Assembly (NCBI GenBank): GCA_947588675.1
Contig: CANPYY010000023.1
Span: forward strand, 1-34,711
DNA: 34,711 nucleotides
Direction of reading: 5' to 3'
Source: an uncultured Lachnospiraceae bacterium
GTDB lineage: Bacteria; Bacillota; Clostridia; Lachnospirales; Lachnospiraceae
This document shows positions 10,012-19,216 of this stretch, in pieces; positions within the stretch are counted from its first letter, which is position 1; each line of letters begins with the position of its first letter. The notes beneath the pieces were generated by a model. That model saw only the letters and a list, made by a program, of their open reading frames with translations. It was not told where the DNA came from and made no database searches. The position numbers were made by a program, and so were the translations under genes.

Positions 10012-10046
10012 GTAATTTTATACAAAAATTACAGGTATAATATAAT
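10012..10046 (+). promoter_or_regulatory. Candidate promoter/operator for the peptidase-like gene
   Basis: Two overlapping TATAAT boxes lie at 10036-10041 and 10041-10046, about 30-36 nt before the ATG at 10077. Immediately upstream is a perfect 8-bp dyad (GTAATTTT at 10012-10019, AAAATTAC at 10025-10032, 5-nt centre). It lies where a -35 box and spacer would be, as a repressor or activator site might. No good -35 hexamer is seen, which fits an activator-dependent promoter, but this is inference. Confidence 0.4.
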
Positions 10047-10076
10047 GATATTGCCTAATTGGGAAATACTAATCTT

Positions 10077-10937
10077 ATGAAAAATCCGCTTATTTCCACA
10101 ACATCATTTTTTTCAATACTTTTCTTTAGCATATTGGCAAGATACAGGTATATATCGGCACATAACCATTACTATCCTGATTATGAAAAAAATGACATGC
10201 TAAAATACAGAAAACAAACAACATTTTCACAGGAAGATTATAACAATATATTAAAACAGACCGGTCTTGGCAGGGCAGCCGTCGATTCCCTGAAACACCG
10301 TCCGGATTTTACGGATGTGCTTATACGCTTCCAAAGCAATATGTTCAGACCTGTAAAGTATGCCCAGGCAGGATATTTTTTCACCACAAGAAGGCAGTAT
10401 GCCATAGATAATTCCGGAAATGAAATACCGGTTTATGAATTTGCTCCGGTCAAAAACGGTTATGTCCTCGTAACAAAATCGTCGCAGACACTTGGCATAA
10501 GAAACGGCCATGCCGCGCTCGTTGTGGATGCGGCAAACGGTTCTATACTTGAAGCCGGTCCCGTAGGAATGACTTCGCACATCTCAGATATATCAGTATG
10601 GCGCACTTACCCTACTATGATAATGCTTAAATTAAAAGACGAAATAATACAAAAAAATACATCACTTATAAGAAATCTCATAAATGATGCATTAAACAAT
10701 CTTACTGATATTCCATATAAAATAACTCCCGGCATTTTATCGCAGAAAAAGAATATTCCTGATAAAATCCCCGCAAGCAACTGCTCGCATCTTATATGGG
10801 CGGCCTTTATGCGTCAGGGAATTGATATAGATTCCGACGGCGGACCGATTGTAACTCCAAGGGACATAGCGCGTTCAAATCTTTTTGAAATAGTCCAGAT
10901 ATACGGAGTAAACCCAAACTGCATATGGAACTGTTAG
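10077..10937 (+). CDS. Permuted NlpC/P60 (YiiX/YycO-like) candidate cysteine peptidase, exported
   Basis: The protein is 286 residues from the ATG at 10077. A TTG six codons earlier has no ribosome site. The N-terminus (about residues 5-25) is hydrophobic after a lysine, like an uncleaved signal or membrane anchor. The circularly permuted papain-like order is visible: histidine first (NGHAALVVD, H145), an acidic residue next (ILEAGP, E159), and the cysteine late (ASNCSHLIWAAF, C236), followed by GGPIVTPRDI. YiiX/YycO-type proteins act on cell wall peptides or lipids; the substrate here is unknown. It is the only clear plus-strand gene in the window. It is divergent from purM and convergent with the ThyX-like gene, and the two stop codons overlap. 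Confidence 0.7.
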   Translation: MKNPLISTTSFFSILFFSILARYRYISAHNHYYPDYEKNDMLKYRKQTTFSQEDYNNILKQTGLGRAAVDSLKHRPDFTDVLIRFQSNMFRPVKYAQAGYFFTTRRQYAIDNSGNEIPVYEFAPVKNGYVLVTKSSQTLGIRNGHAALVVDAANGSILEAGPVGMTSHISDISVWRTYPTMIMLKLKDEIIQKNTSLIRNLINDALNNLTDIPYKITPGILSQKKNIPDKIPASNCSHLIWAAFMRQGIDIDSDGGPIVTPRDIARSNLFEIVQIYGVNPNCIWNC

Positions 10938-11545
10938 TCTTTCTTCCTTTCATAAAACATCCGGTTATACTTATCATATCTTTTCTGTATATCGGTAAGT
11001 TCTTGGCTGTCTTCTATGCTTTCACAGAATTTTTTAAAAAAGCCGCACTGGGAAAATTCAGGGCATCCGCATCTGTATATACAGTTTGGAACCATTACGT
11101 CAGCTATCTGCGGTTCAGTTTCCGCAATTTTAAGCTTTAAGTCCTCCATACATGATCTTGTTTCCGGACTAGCCTGATAACAAAGCCTGAACCGGGAAAC
11201 ATTAATCAGAGCCTGCGCATTAGCCCTGATATCCATATTGACCAGCGTATCCTGCGGCTGTTTGTTTCTGTCGGTTCCCGTCCTGTCACTTCTCTGTGTA
11301 CTTACCCACTTGTCCCAGCCGAGCCAGTGTCTTGCAAAATGTACGCTTACCCATGAAAAGATTCCTTCCCACCGCCATTTGATAGAAAGGAGTCTTATCG
11401 GACTATGTTCTGAAATTAATAGTTTTTTTCTGAAATCTTTTGTGGCAGGAGCATCAGTTGCTTCTTTATTAACTGTGTTTCTGCATTCATTCTTGGCGTC
11501 AAGCCAGTCACAGTCAACTTTCTGTATCTTAGTATTAACATCCAT
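10934..11545 (-). CDS. ThyX-like protein with cysteine-rich C-terminus
   Basis: The 203 residues resemble the flavin-dependent thymidylate synthase fold. LLISEHSPIRLLSIKWRWEG is followed by SWVSVHFARHWLGWDKW and a basic VSTQRSDRTG, in the place where ThyX has its RHRxxSxNExSxRY signature. Later, NAQALINVSRFRLCYQASPE resembles the C-terminal ThyX helix. The canonical motif is not intact, so activity as a thymidylate synthase is doubtful. The tail has cysteines (CIYRCGCPEFSQCGFFKKFC) that could bind metal. It begins 9 nt after ftsZ, with a TAGGA ribosome site, so it is probably the last gene of the ftsZ transcript. An RNA- or DNA-modifying or regulatory role is possible. Confidence 0.5.
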   Translation of the reverse strand: MDVNTKIQKVDCDWLDAKNECRNTVNKEATDAPATKDFRKKLLISEHSPIRLLSIKWRWEGIFSWVSVHFARHWLGWDKWVSTQRSDRTGTDRNKQPQDTLVNMDIRANAQALINVSRFRLCYQASPETRSCMEDLKLKIAETEPQIADVMVPNCIYRCGCPEFSQCGFFKKFCESIEDSQELTDIQKRYDKYNRMFYERKKD

Positions 11546-11554
11546 GTTCTTATC

Positions 11555-12742
11555 CTATTTACGGTTTTTCTGCAAAAAATCCGGTATTTTAATCTCCGAC
11601 GGTCCTTCACGCCTTGTATTATTAACAGGTGTCTGCGAACTTTTAAGCGACTTTGGAACGCTCTCCGTTTCCCTGACAACAGAGGATTTTGCAGACGGTG
11701 ATGAAAATGGCGATTCCTTACTAAGGAATCCCGGCATTACCGTCGTTGCATTATTCTTGAAAGAATTAAGTATGCCTCTTTCATTATTTGCATTTGCCTC
11801 AAGACCCGTTGCAATAATAGTAATCATTACATAATCTGTAGCCGTTTCATCATATTTTGCTCCAAATATAATATTGGCGCTATCTCCTGCAAGCTCCTGC
11901 ACGTATGAAGCGGCTTCATTTGCCTCAAGCAGATTCACATTTCCTGATACGTTAATAATTACATGCGAAGCGCCCTCAATGGTTGTTTCAAGAAGCGGGC
12001 TGTTAATCGCCTGTTTAACCGCATCTATGCACTTATCATCGCCCTGTCCTTCACCGATTCCGATATGGGCGATACCTTTATCTTTCATTACCGTCTGAAC
12101 ATCTGCAAAGTCAAGGTTAATAAGCGCCGGTACATTAATCAAATCAGTAATGCCACGTACACCCTGCTGTAACACTTCGTCTGCCTTACGTAACGCTTCA
12201 GGCATCGTAGTACGCCTGTCTACAATTTCAAGAAGCTTATCATTCGGAATAACGATAAGCGTATCAACATTTTCTTTTAATTTATTAATGCCTGCAATGG
12301 CATTGGTCATTCTTACTTTACCTTCAAATTTAAAAGGTTTGGTTACTATACCCACGGTAAGGACGCCAAGACTTTTTGCAATCTCAGCAACAACGGGCGC
12401 GGCTCCTGTTCCTGTTCCTCCACCCATTCCACAAGTTACAAATACCATGTCCTTGCCTTTTATGTATTCTGTAAGTTCTTCTCTGCTTTCCTCAGCGGCT
12501 TTCTCGCCAATCTCAGGCTGTGCTCCTGCTCCCAATCCCTTAGTCAGTTTCTCACCAATCTGGATACAATAATTTGCTTTACAGCCTTTAAGATGCTGCT
12601 TATCGGTATTAACACAGGCAAATTCAACGCCTTTTATACCTTCTTCTATCATTCGGTTTACCGCATTATTACCGGCTCCACCAACTCCGATTACAAGAAT
12701 CTTTGCAGCTGAATCAGTTTCATTAGACATTATCTCTAACAA
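11555..12742 (-). CDS. ftsZ: Cell division protein FtsZ
   Basis: The tubulin-like GTPase forms the Z-ring at midcell. I place the start at a TTG (12742) because AGGAGG lies exactly 7 nt upstream and the resulting N-terminus ([19 protein letters not shown]) fits FtsZ. The longer in-frame form to 12814 has no ribosome site. The protein is 395 residues: GTP-binding [13 protein letters not shown] near 19-31, the tubulin signature GGGTGTG at 107-113, the T7 catalytic loop NLDFADV at 209-215, a variable linker (about 325-375), and the conserved C-terminal peptide [11 protein letters not shown] that recruits partners such as SepF/FtsA. A promoter is seen at 12780-12808. No ftsA is adjacent. Confidence 0.97.
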   Translation of the reverse strand: MLEIMSNETDSAAKILVIGVGGAGNNAVNRMIEEGIKGVEFACVNTDKQHLKGCKANYCIQIGEKLTKGLGAGAQPEIGEKAAEESREELTEYIKGKDMVFVTCGMGGGTGTGAAPVVAEIAKSLGVLTVGIVTKPFKFEGKVRMTNAIAGINKLKENVDTLIVIPNDKLLEIVDRRTTMPEALRKADEVLQQGVRGITDLINVPALINLDFADVQTVMKDKGIAHIGIGEGQGDDKCIDAVKQAINSPLLETTIEGASHVIINVSGNVNLLEANEAASYVQELAGDSANIIFGAKYDETATDYVMITIIATGLEANANNERGILNSFKNNATTVMPGFLSKESPFSSPSAKSSVVRETESVPKSLKSSQTPVNNTRREGPSEIKIPDFLQKNRK

Positions 12743-12779
12743 AATGCTTCCTCCTTCTTGCTTGTCCATTCTTATTTCT

Positions 12780-12808
12780 AATATATATTCTTTTATATAA
12801 ATAATCAA
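12780..12808 (-). promoter_or_regulatory. Candidate internal promoter in front of ftsZ
   Basis: On the minus strand: TTGATT (12803-12808), a 17-nt spacer, then TATATT (12780-12785), 38 nt before the TTG start of ftsZ. The region is very AT-rich, so chance matches are possible. The 103-nt divIB-ftsZ gap is the longest in the dcw cluster downstream of mraZ, which agrees with an extra promoter that boosts FtsZ. Confidence 0.45.
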
Positions 12809-12845
12809 GTCCAAAACAGTCGTTTATACTTTTTTTATTTTTTTG

Positions 12846-13553
12846 TTACTGTTTTAGAATTATTTTATCTCCTCTTGTGTAATTTTTAAGGTCAATCGTT
12901 CCCGATAATCCCTGTTCCTTTGCCTGCTTTAACACATCCGATACAGAAGCTATCTGCTGGTCATAAAGCTGGCTGTTTCCTAAAAAGACCTTTATATCCC
13001 CGCAGTATAATGTTACTTCATTACTGCTGTTAAAAGATATTTTATCAATATACATTTCATAGTGGTTAATAAGTTCCGACAAATCCAGTATAGCTTCAAT
13101 CTGTCCTTCATTCTCAACCTCTATTTTTTCATTAAGTGTAAAGTTTGTGAAAGACACTCCGTCTATGCACGGCACATTTTCCATCTGTTTACGTGAAGTT
13201 TCAAGTATCATACCGTCCTTATCAAAATATATATATTGTCCCATATAATAAAAACATGCTATAAGGGATTTTTCATATATTTGTATTTTAACGGTATCCC
13301 TGCCCTCTATATCAATATCATGTTCACGTATAAAAGGCATGTCCTTATAAACGCCAAGCTTATCTTTAAGCCATATAACCAACGTATTATCTCCAAGCGG
13401 ACCGTCAGTATAATATTCTTTCACAACATTTTCATCGCACATCACATTGCCGCTTACTATAACGGTATCGGCTTTAAACAGAATAATAACCGCAAGTGAC
13501 AATATGACTGCCATAACAACAACTATTAATATTGCAATAACCTTTTTACGCAA
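12846..13553 (-). CDS. divIB: Cell division protein DivIB/FtsQ
   Basis: The 235 residues start at a TTG (13553) that overlaps the murA stop. GGAGG lies 11 nt upstream, inside murA; an earlier in-frame TTG at 13571 has no ribosome site. The layout is the family's: a short basic cytoplasmic tail, one membrane helix (about residues 5-28), then the POTRA domain beginning KADTVIVSGNVMCDENVV, and a beta domain ending near residue 230 (GTIDLKNYTRGDKIILKQ). DivIB bridges FtsL/DivIC and the septal synthase FtsW-FtsI. Gene order between murA and ftsZ supports the call despite low sequence conservation of the family. Confidence 0.85.
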   Translation of the reverse strand: MRKKVIAILIVVVMAVILSLAVIILFKADTVIVSGNVMCDENVVKEYYTDGPLGDNTLVIWLKDKLGVYKDMPFIREHDIDIEGRDTVKIQIYEKSLIACFYYMGQYIYFDKDGMILETSRKQMENVPCIDGVSFTNFTLNEKIEVENEGQIEAILDLSELINHYEMYIDKISFNSSNEVTLYCGDIKVFLGNSQLYDQQIASVSDVLKQAKEQGLSGTIDLKNYTRGDKIILKQ

Positions 13554-14802
13554 GATGTATATTACCTCCAAGCTCTGATAAATTATCCGCTATTTTTTCA
13601 TAGCCCCTGTCTATATAACCCGGGTCGAGTACAGTGGTAGTTCCATCTGCTGCAAGACCTGCTATTATAAGTGCCGCACCTCCCCTCAAGTCTTTTACTT
13701 CAAGCTTAGCTCCTTTAAGCGATTTTACCCCGCATATATATGCCCTGTTCCCTTCTGTACGGATATCGGCTCCCATTTTTAAAAGTTCGCTTACTATATG
13801 GTACCTTTTTTCAAATATACTTTCTTCTATCACGCTCATTCCGTTTCCTAATGAAAGCACGCTCATAAGCTGCGACTGCATATCCGTCGGGAATCCCGGA
13901 TAGGGTTCTGTTTTTATATAGGGGATGCTCGTTATATTTTTCCCGGAAATTATTCTTACATAATCATTTCCATATTTAAGCTTTATCCCCATTCTTTTAC
14001 ACAGCACACTTATGCCCGTCATTATATCCTGCCTGTTGACAATACAGCTTATATCTCCTCCTGTTACGGCGGCAGCATATGCATATGTTCCTACAACTAT
14101 CCTGTCTGACATAACGGTGTACCGTATATTTCTTTTTTCAATTCCTTTTCTTATTAAAATAATCTTACTTCCAATGCCTTTTATATCTGCTCCCATCAGG
14201 CATAACATATTGCAAAGTTCAGCCACTTCAGGCTCCATGGCTGCATTTATAATCATAGTTGTACCGACAGCCTTTACAGCCGCAAGAATAACATTTTCCG
14301 TAGCTCCCACGCTTGGAAAAGGAAGCGCTATTTTACACCCTTTAAGAGTTTTACATGTACATACTATATTATCTTTACCATATACTACATCAGCGCCCAT
14401 TTCCCTGAACGCGTCCAGATGATAATTTACCGGACGTTCGCCAATCATGCAGCCTCCCGGATAATTCATTTCTATATGCCCGCACCGTGCCAGCATGACT
14501 CCCATAAAAAGCATAGAACCGCGAAAGCTTCTTACCATATCTTCAGGTATATCCTCACAATGTACCGAAGCGGCATTTATTGTAATAGTTCCGCTATCCC
14601 TGTCCTGATAAGCCTCGCATCCGAAATGCCTTATTATTTCAAGCATCTTATCCACATCACTTATATCAGGGCATCCGTTAAGTACCGTAGTCCCCTCATT
14701 TAAAAGCGCGGCAGCCACAAGCGGAAGCACTGCGTTTTTGGAACCCTGCACCCTGATTTCGCCTTTTAAGGGGTACCCGCCTTCTATTATATAAGATTGC
14801 AT
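13546..14802 (-). CDS. murA: UDP-N-acetylglucosamine 1-carboxyvinyltransferase
   Basis: MurA adds enolpyruvate from PEP to UDP-GlcNAc, the first committed step of peptidoglycan synthesis. The 418 residues show K22-N23 in VQGSKNAVLPL, the loop cysteine that fosfomycin targets at C118 in NYPGGCMIGERPVNYHL, the EPYPGFPTDMQSQLM segment near 303-317, and DLRGGAALIIAGL near the C-terminus. The start has only a weak ribosome site (GCGTGA). It lies 61 nt after ftsW, in the position where many dcw clusters have murG, and its stop overlaps divIB. Confidence 0.96.
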   Translation of the reverse strand: MQSYIIEGGYPLKGEIRVQGSKNAVLPLVAAALLNEGTTVLNGCPDISDVDKMLEIIRHFGCEAYQDRDSGTITINAASVHCEDIPEDMVRSFRGSMLFMGVMLARCGHIEMNYPGGCMIGERPVNYHLDAFREMGADVVYGKDNIVCTCKTLKGCKIALPFPSVGATENVILAAVKAVGTTMIINAAMEPEVAELCNMLCLMGADIKGIGSKIILIRKGIEKRNIRYTVMSDRIVVGTYAYAAAVTGGDISCIVNRQDIMTGISVLCKRMGIKLKYGNDYVRIISGKNITSIPYIKTEPYPGFPTDMQSQLMSVLSLGNGMSVIEESIFEKRYHIVSELLKMGADIRTEGNRAYICGVKSLKGAKLEVKDLRGGAALIIAGLAADGTTTVLDPGYIDRGYEKIADNLSELGGNIHLA

Positions 14803-14863
14803 TAATAATCACGCCGTATACCTGACTTTAATATCAATATATGGCTACAACTAATCCCATGTG

Positions 14864-16033
14864 TCAATATCCTTTTATCTGATTCGACACACTAAGCACC
14901 ATTCCCATTTCAGCAAGAAGAATGACTACGGATGTTCCTCCATAACTTATAAACGGAAGCGGTATTCCCGTTGAAGGTATTGAGTTGGTAACTACAGCAA
15001 TATTTATTATTACCTGTACCGCTATATGCGCCAGCACTCCCACACACAGAAGCGAGCCATAGAGGTCAGGCGCATTGATTGCAATAGTAAATATACGCCA
15101 TAAAAGCAATATAAACAGTATGACTACTATTATAGCTCCGCACAGTCCAAGTTCTTCGCACACAATCGAAAAAATCATATCGTTATATGATTCAGGTATA
15201 AATCCAAGCTTCTGCATACTTTCCCCAAGTCCTGTTCCAAACAAGCCGCCCGAAGCAATAGCGTATAATCCCTGTAATATCTGGTATCCTTTCGGATGAG
15301 TTTCCACATTAAGCCATATATCTATTCTCTGCATACGGAAAGCGTCGCCAAGCATCAGATATAATCCGCCTAAAACCGTACCCGATATAAAAGCTATCAC
15401 ATAGAACATTTTTTTACGGCTTGCCACAAAGCATATTCCCGTCGTAACCAAAAACAGCACAATTGCCGTACTCATATTCTCCTTACCGACAAGCGCTATG
15501 GGTATTGCCATAAAAATCATAACCTTAATATAACCTCTGAACGTATCCATCATTTTCGGCGCCAGATATATTATGTATGCGGTAAATACTATCACCGCAA
15601 CTTTTGTTATTTCCGACGGCTGAAGCTGAAGCGGTCCTATTTTAAGCCATCTTTTGGCGCCGTTTAAGTCTACTCCCACGAAAAGTACGACTAACTGCAA
15701 AAGACATGCAAATATAAACATAAAAGATGCAAATGTTATTCTTATAACCGGAAGTCTTTTCAAAAGAATCCTGTAATTTATTTTTGATATGGCAAGCATT
15801 GCAAAAATACCTATAATAGAACATGCAGCCTGTCTTTTCAAAAAATATGCCGCATCATTATTATATTTTGAGCTTATCTGCGCAGTATAAGAGCTTGAAC
15901 TGTATATCATAACAAGCCCAAACGCAACTATAAACATTACCAGTATCAACAGGCTGTAGTCATAGTAATTGTGCGATTTTAATTTTTCCTGTCTGCGTGC
16001 CCTTTTTGCACGTTCAGTTACAGCTCTTGCCAT
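14864..16033 (-). CDS. ftsW: FtsW, SEDS-family septal peptidoglycan glycosyltransferase
   Basis: The 389 residues contain about ten membrane segments after a basic N-terminal tail (MARAVTERAKRARRQEKLKS). SEDS hallmarks are visible: GVDLNGAKRWLKIGPLQLQP near 118-137 and the C-terminal SIPSTGIPLPFISYGGTS near 352-369. SEDS proteins polymerise lipid II together with a class B PBP, and both partner PBPs are encoded just upstream. The ATG at 16033 has AAAGGAG 7 nt upstream. It lies 12 nt after murD. Confidence 0.95.
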   Translation of the reverse strand: MARAVTERAKRARRQEKLKSHNYYDYSLLILVMFIVAFGLVMIYSSSSYTAQISSKYNNDAAYFLKRQAACSIIGIFAMLAISKINYRILLKRLPVIRITFASFMFIFACLLQLVVLFVGVDLNGAKRWLKIGPLQLQPSEITKVAVIVFTAYIIYLAPKMMDTFRGYIKVMIFMAIPIALVGKENMSTAIVLFLVTTGICFVASRKKMFYVIAFISGTVLGGLYLMLGDAFRMQRIDIWLNVETHPKGYQILQGLYAIASGGLFGTGLGESMQKLGFIPESYNDMIFSIVCEELGLCGAIIVVILFILLLWRIFTIAINAPDLYGSLLCVGVLAHIAVQVIINIAVVTNSIPSTGIPLPFISYGGTSVVILLAEMGMVLSVSNQIKGY

Positions 16034-16045
16034 TTTTTTCTCCTT

Positions 16046-17395
16046 TTATTGTAAGTTTAAAACCAGCTCTTTAAATATCTTTCCGCGTTCCTCATAACTC
16101 TTAAACATATCCCAGCTTGCGCATGCAGGCGATAAAAGTACGGCGTCGCCCTCCCCTGCATTATCGCTGCAATATTTTACTGCTTCTTCCAGTGAATCTG
16201 CTTTTATATAATCGGTAAATCCTTTATCATCACAGGTTTTCGCAATCTTATCCTTAGTTGCGCCAATAAGTACGAGTTTTTTTACACGTCCCGGGAAACA
16301 ATCCACCCAATCTGAAAAATCCGCATTTTTATCATAACCGCCGCCTATAAGGTATGTAGGCTTCGTCATCGAACATATTCCCTTGATTGCAGCGTCGGTA
16401 TTTGTCCCTTTAGAATCATTATAATAAACTACTCCCGACTTTTCACATACATATTCAATCCTGTGTTCAACACTCTTAAAAGAAATTACGGCTTTCCTTA
16501 TATCCTCTTTACTGACTCCCATAAGCCATGTTATCAAAATTGCCGCCATCACATTTTCATAATTGTGGACGCCCAAAAGAGATAATTCATCTATACTGCA
16601 TATTTTTGTTTCCACACCGTCAAATTTTACATATATATCTTTGCCCGAACGCATATAAGCGCCCTCGTCAAGAACATGGCTGCTGCTGAAAAATACCGTC
16701 TTTGGCGTAAATGAGTCTGCCCTTTCCCGTAAAATTTCATCATCGTAATTAAGTACGATATAATCACTGTCATTCTGATTTTTAGCTATATTAAACTTGG
16801 CACAGATATAATTTTCCATTGTATGATGCCTGTTAAGATGGTCAGGAGTAATATTTAATATCGCACTTACATGCGGCCTGAAGTTCTCTATTGTTTCAAG
16901 CTGAAAACTGCTGACTTCAATTACGGAATGCGAACTGCCATCTGAATCGGGCACCAGCTCAGTATACGGTTCCCCTATATTACCGGCCACAATAACCTTA
17001 CCTCCCGCATACTTCATTATCTCTCCCGTAAGCGCTGTTGTCGTCGTCTTACCGTTTGTTCCGGTTATTGCCGCTACATCGCCCTTTTCAAACATATATG
17101 CAAGTTCTATTTCACCAATAATCTTAATACCCTTTTCCATACATCTGCATACTACCCGGCTTTCCGGCGGTATTCCGGGACTTATAACCGCTTCAGAAAT
17201 CTCGTTAAGTATATCGTCCTTAATATCTCCGGCAAAGAACTTTACATTATCTTTTATTTCATCAAAAGACGCCTCTTTATTATCATCATACATGACAACA
17301 TCCGCGCCGCAATTTAACAGAAGCTTTGCAGCATTTATTCCGCTTTTTCCTGCGCCTATTACAAGCCATTTTTTGCCTTCACATATATTTTCCAC
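16046..17395 (-). CDS. murD: UDP-N-acetylmuramoylalanine-D-glutamate ligase
   Basis: MurD adds D-Glu to UDP-MurNAc-L-Ala in the cytoplasm. I use the GTG at 17395 because GGAGG lies 8 nt upstream and the protein then begins MENICEGKKWLVIGAGKSGI; a TTG at 17410 would overlap that ribosome site. The 449 residues have the N-terminal Rossmann-like UDP-binding domain, the ATP P-loop GTNGKTT at 112-118, the NITPDHLNRH motif near 194-203, YNDSKGTNTDA near 314-324 and SPACASWDMF near the C-terminus. Confidence 0.96.
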   Translation of the reverse strand: MENICEGKKWLVIGAGKSGINAAKLLLNCGADVVMYDDNKEASFDEIKDNVKFFAGDIKDDILNEISEAVISPGIPPESRVVCRCMEKGIKIIGEIELAYMFEKGDVAAITGTNGKTTTTALTGEIMKYAGGKVIVAGNIGEPYTELVPDSDGSSHSVIEVSSFQLETIENFRPHVSAILNITPDHLNRHHTMENYICAKFNIAKNQNDSDYIVLNYDDEILRERADSFTPKTVFFSSSHVLDEGAYMRSGKDIYVKFDGVETKICSIDELSLLGVHNYENVMAAILITWLMGVSKEDIRKAVISFKSVEHRIEYVCEKSGVVYYNDSKGTNTDAAIKGICSMTKPTYLIGGGYDKNADFSDWVDCFPGRVKKLVLIGATKDKIAKTCDDKGFTDYIKADSLEEAVKYCSDNAGEGDAVLLSPACASWDMFKSYEERGKIFKELVLNLQ

Positions 17396-17414
17396 AATTA
17401 CTGCCTCCAATAAA

Positions 17415-19166
17415 TCAATCTTTTTCTATGCCTCTGTAAGGAAGAATATTATCAAACAGTTCCGCTATGACTGGAGCTGCTATAGTTCCTCCATAATATA
17501 TACCCTGCGGTTCATCTATCATAACGAGCGCCATAACCTGCGGGTCATCCGCCGGCGCAAATCCCAGACACGATGCTATATAACGGTTATTTCTTCGCGG
17601 AAGTTTTTCAGAAGTACCTGTTTTTGCCGCAACATGATATCCCTCAATAAATGCTTTTTTTCCCGTACCTTCCGAAACAACCGCTTCCAGAAGATATCTC
17701 ATTGTATCGGTAGTTTCTTTTGTTACTATATTATCACTATTATTTTTATACTCTATTTTTTTTATATCCGACATGCTGCCGTCCGTTATACCTATTCCAA
17801 AATGCGGAGTTATACTGTGTCCTCCGTTTATTATTGCGGATGCGGTAGTCATAAGTCTTAACGGAGTTATCTGAAACGACTGCCCAAAAGAAATTGTGGC
17901 AAGCTCTACGGCTCCTACATTTTCCTTTTTGTGCATAATAGTTGCCGCTTCTCCTGGAAGATCAACCCCTGTTTTTTTCAATATTTCAAATTTATTCAGA
18001 TATTTGTAGAAATTATCTACGCCAAGCCTTGAACCTACGGTTATAAATACCGGATTACAGGAATTCATTATTCCCTGCACAAATGTTTCCCCGCCATGTC
18101 CTCCGGCCTTATGACATCTTATCTTCCTGTCTTCTACTGTTATATATCCCGGGCAGCTGAATGTATCGTTAAGACTTACTACGCCTTCTTCCAGCGCAGC
18201 CGCCGATGTGATTATCTTAAATGTTGAACCCGGCTCATATGTATCGCTTATACACGGATTTCTCCACATATTATTAAGAAGCTTCATTCCTTCCGCAGAC
18301 GATACGTCTATATCTGAATCGGTATTTAACTTAAACGGATTATTTAAGTCAAATTCCGGAACGCTTACCATTGCATATATTTCTCCATTTTCAGGATTCA
18401 TCATTATTATGCTTACAGCCTTTGCAGCTTTCTGCTCCATTATTTTAAGCGCAGCCTGCTCGGCATATTGCTGTATATTGATATCTAAAGACAATATAAG
18501 ACTGCTGCCGTCAACCGGCTCCAGTCTGTCCTCAGCCGCATTCTCAATTTCTATTCCTCCGGCCGTAGTAAGAGTAAGAATTGCCCCGTCTGTCCCCTGC
18601 AGATATGAGTCATATGTGACTTCAAGGCCTATAATACCCTGATTATCAGCTCCCGTAAATCCTATTACATGCGAAGCCAACGAAGAATACGGATAATACC
18701 TTTTATAATCTTCGTCAACCATAACACCTGCAAGATTGTATTCTCTTATTTTATCTGATATCTCTTTTGATACATTGGATTTTATCTTTTCACGCGAAGA
18801 TACCTTTTCAACTTTTTTTCTTATCTCTGCTTCATCTATTCCAAGTTCTCCCGATAATACGCTTATTACTTTCTCGGGATCCTTTACCTGGCTGTGTATA
18901 ACCGATATTGTAGATACAGACACATTACCTGCAATGACTGTACCATTTCTATCGTAGAGCACTCCCCTTCTTGCTTTTATGGCTCGTTCCCTCTCATGAA
19001 GTTTCTCTGCCATAACGCCATAGTGGTCCGCTTTATAAAGCATAATATATGCAAGCCTGCCACACAGAAGTACCGAGCTAAGCAGTATTACCGTTACAAT
19101 AAACATTGCTCCCTGTCTGTGGAATGTCTTTACATTTCTATCTCTGGATTCCTTAACAGCTAACAT
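17415..19166 (-). CDS. Class B penicillin-binding protein, second copy (SpoVD/FtsI type)
   Basis: The protein is 583 residues from the ATG at 19166, which has GGTG 5 nt upstream; an ATG at 19190 lacks a site. One membrane helix (about 20-45) follows a short cytoplasmic tail. Then come the pedestal domain (RRGVLYDRNGTVIAGN) and the transpeptidase domain with the three active-site motifs STFK (S314), SCN (369-371) and KTG (515-517). There is no PASTA domain, unlike SpoVD of Bacillus. It cross-links peptidoglycan, probably with FtsW (encoded two genes downstream). It follows another class B PBP by about 50 nt, so it is likely an ancient duplicate in which one copy may serve sporulation or elongation. 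Confidence 0.93.
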   Translation of the reverse strand: MLAVKESRDRNVKTFHRQGAMFIVTVILLSSVLLCGRLAYIMLYKADHYGVMAEKLHERERAIKARRGVLYDRNGTVIAGNVSVSTISVIHSQVKDPEKVISVLSGELGIDEAEIRKKVEKVSSREKIKSNVSKEISDKIREYNLAGVMVDEDYKRYYPYSSLASHVIGFTGADNQGIIGLEVTYDSYLQGTDGAILTLTTAGGIEIENAAEDRLEPVDGSSLILSLDINIQQYAEQAALKIMEQKAAKAVSIIMMNPENGEIYAMVSVPEFDLNNPFKLNTDSDIDVSSAEGMKLLNNMWRNPCISDTYEPGSTFKIITSAAALEEGVVSLNDTFSCPGYITVEDRKIRCHKAGGHGGETFVQGIMNSCNPVFITVGSRLGVDNFYKYLNKFEILKKTGVDLPGEAATIMHKKENVGAVELATISFGQSFQITPLRLMTTASAIINGGHSITPHFGIGITDGSMSDIKKIEYKNNSDNIVTKETTDTMRYLLEAVVSEGTGKKAFIEGYHVAAKTGTSEKLPRRNNRYIASCLGFAPADDPQVMALVMIDEPQGIYYGGTIAAPVIAELFDNILPYRGIEKD

Positions 19167-19216
19167 TGTTTCACCAAAAAATATTGTCATTTAATTGTAT
19201 TAAGCTGCAGCAAGTC

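Noticed and set aside
9909-10076. Purine riboswitch or PurR box before purM
   Set aside because: The leader from the -10 box to the ATG is only 36 nt, and no PurBox pair was recognised.
11238-11834. 198-codon plus-strand open frame opposite ftsZ and the ThyX-like gene
   Set aside because: It spans two well-supported minus-strand genes and has no ribosome site or recognisable protein; it is a shadow.
12813-12855. Inverted repeat AAAACAGT/ACTGTTTT between divIB and ftsZ as a terminator
   Set aside because: The loop is 27 nt and A-rich, there is no proper T run after the second arm, and one arm covers the divIB stop; chance or weak structure is likely.
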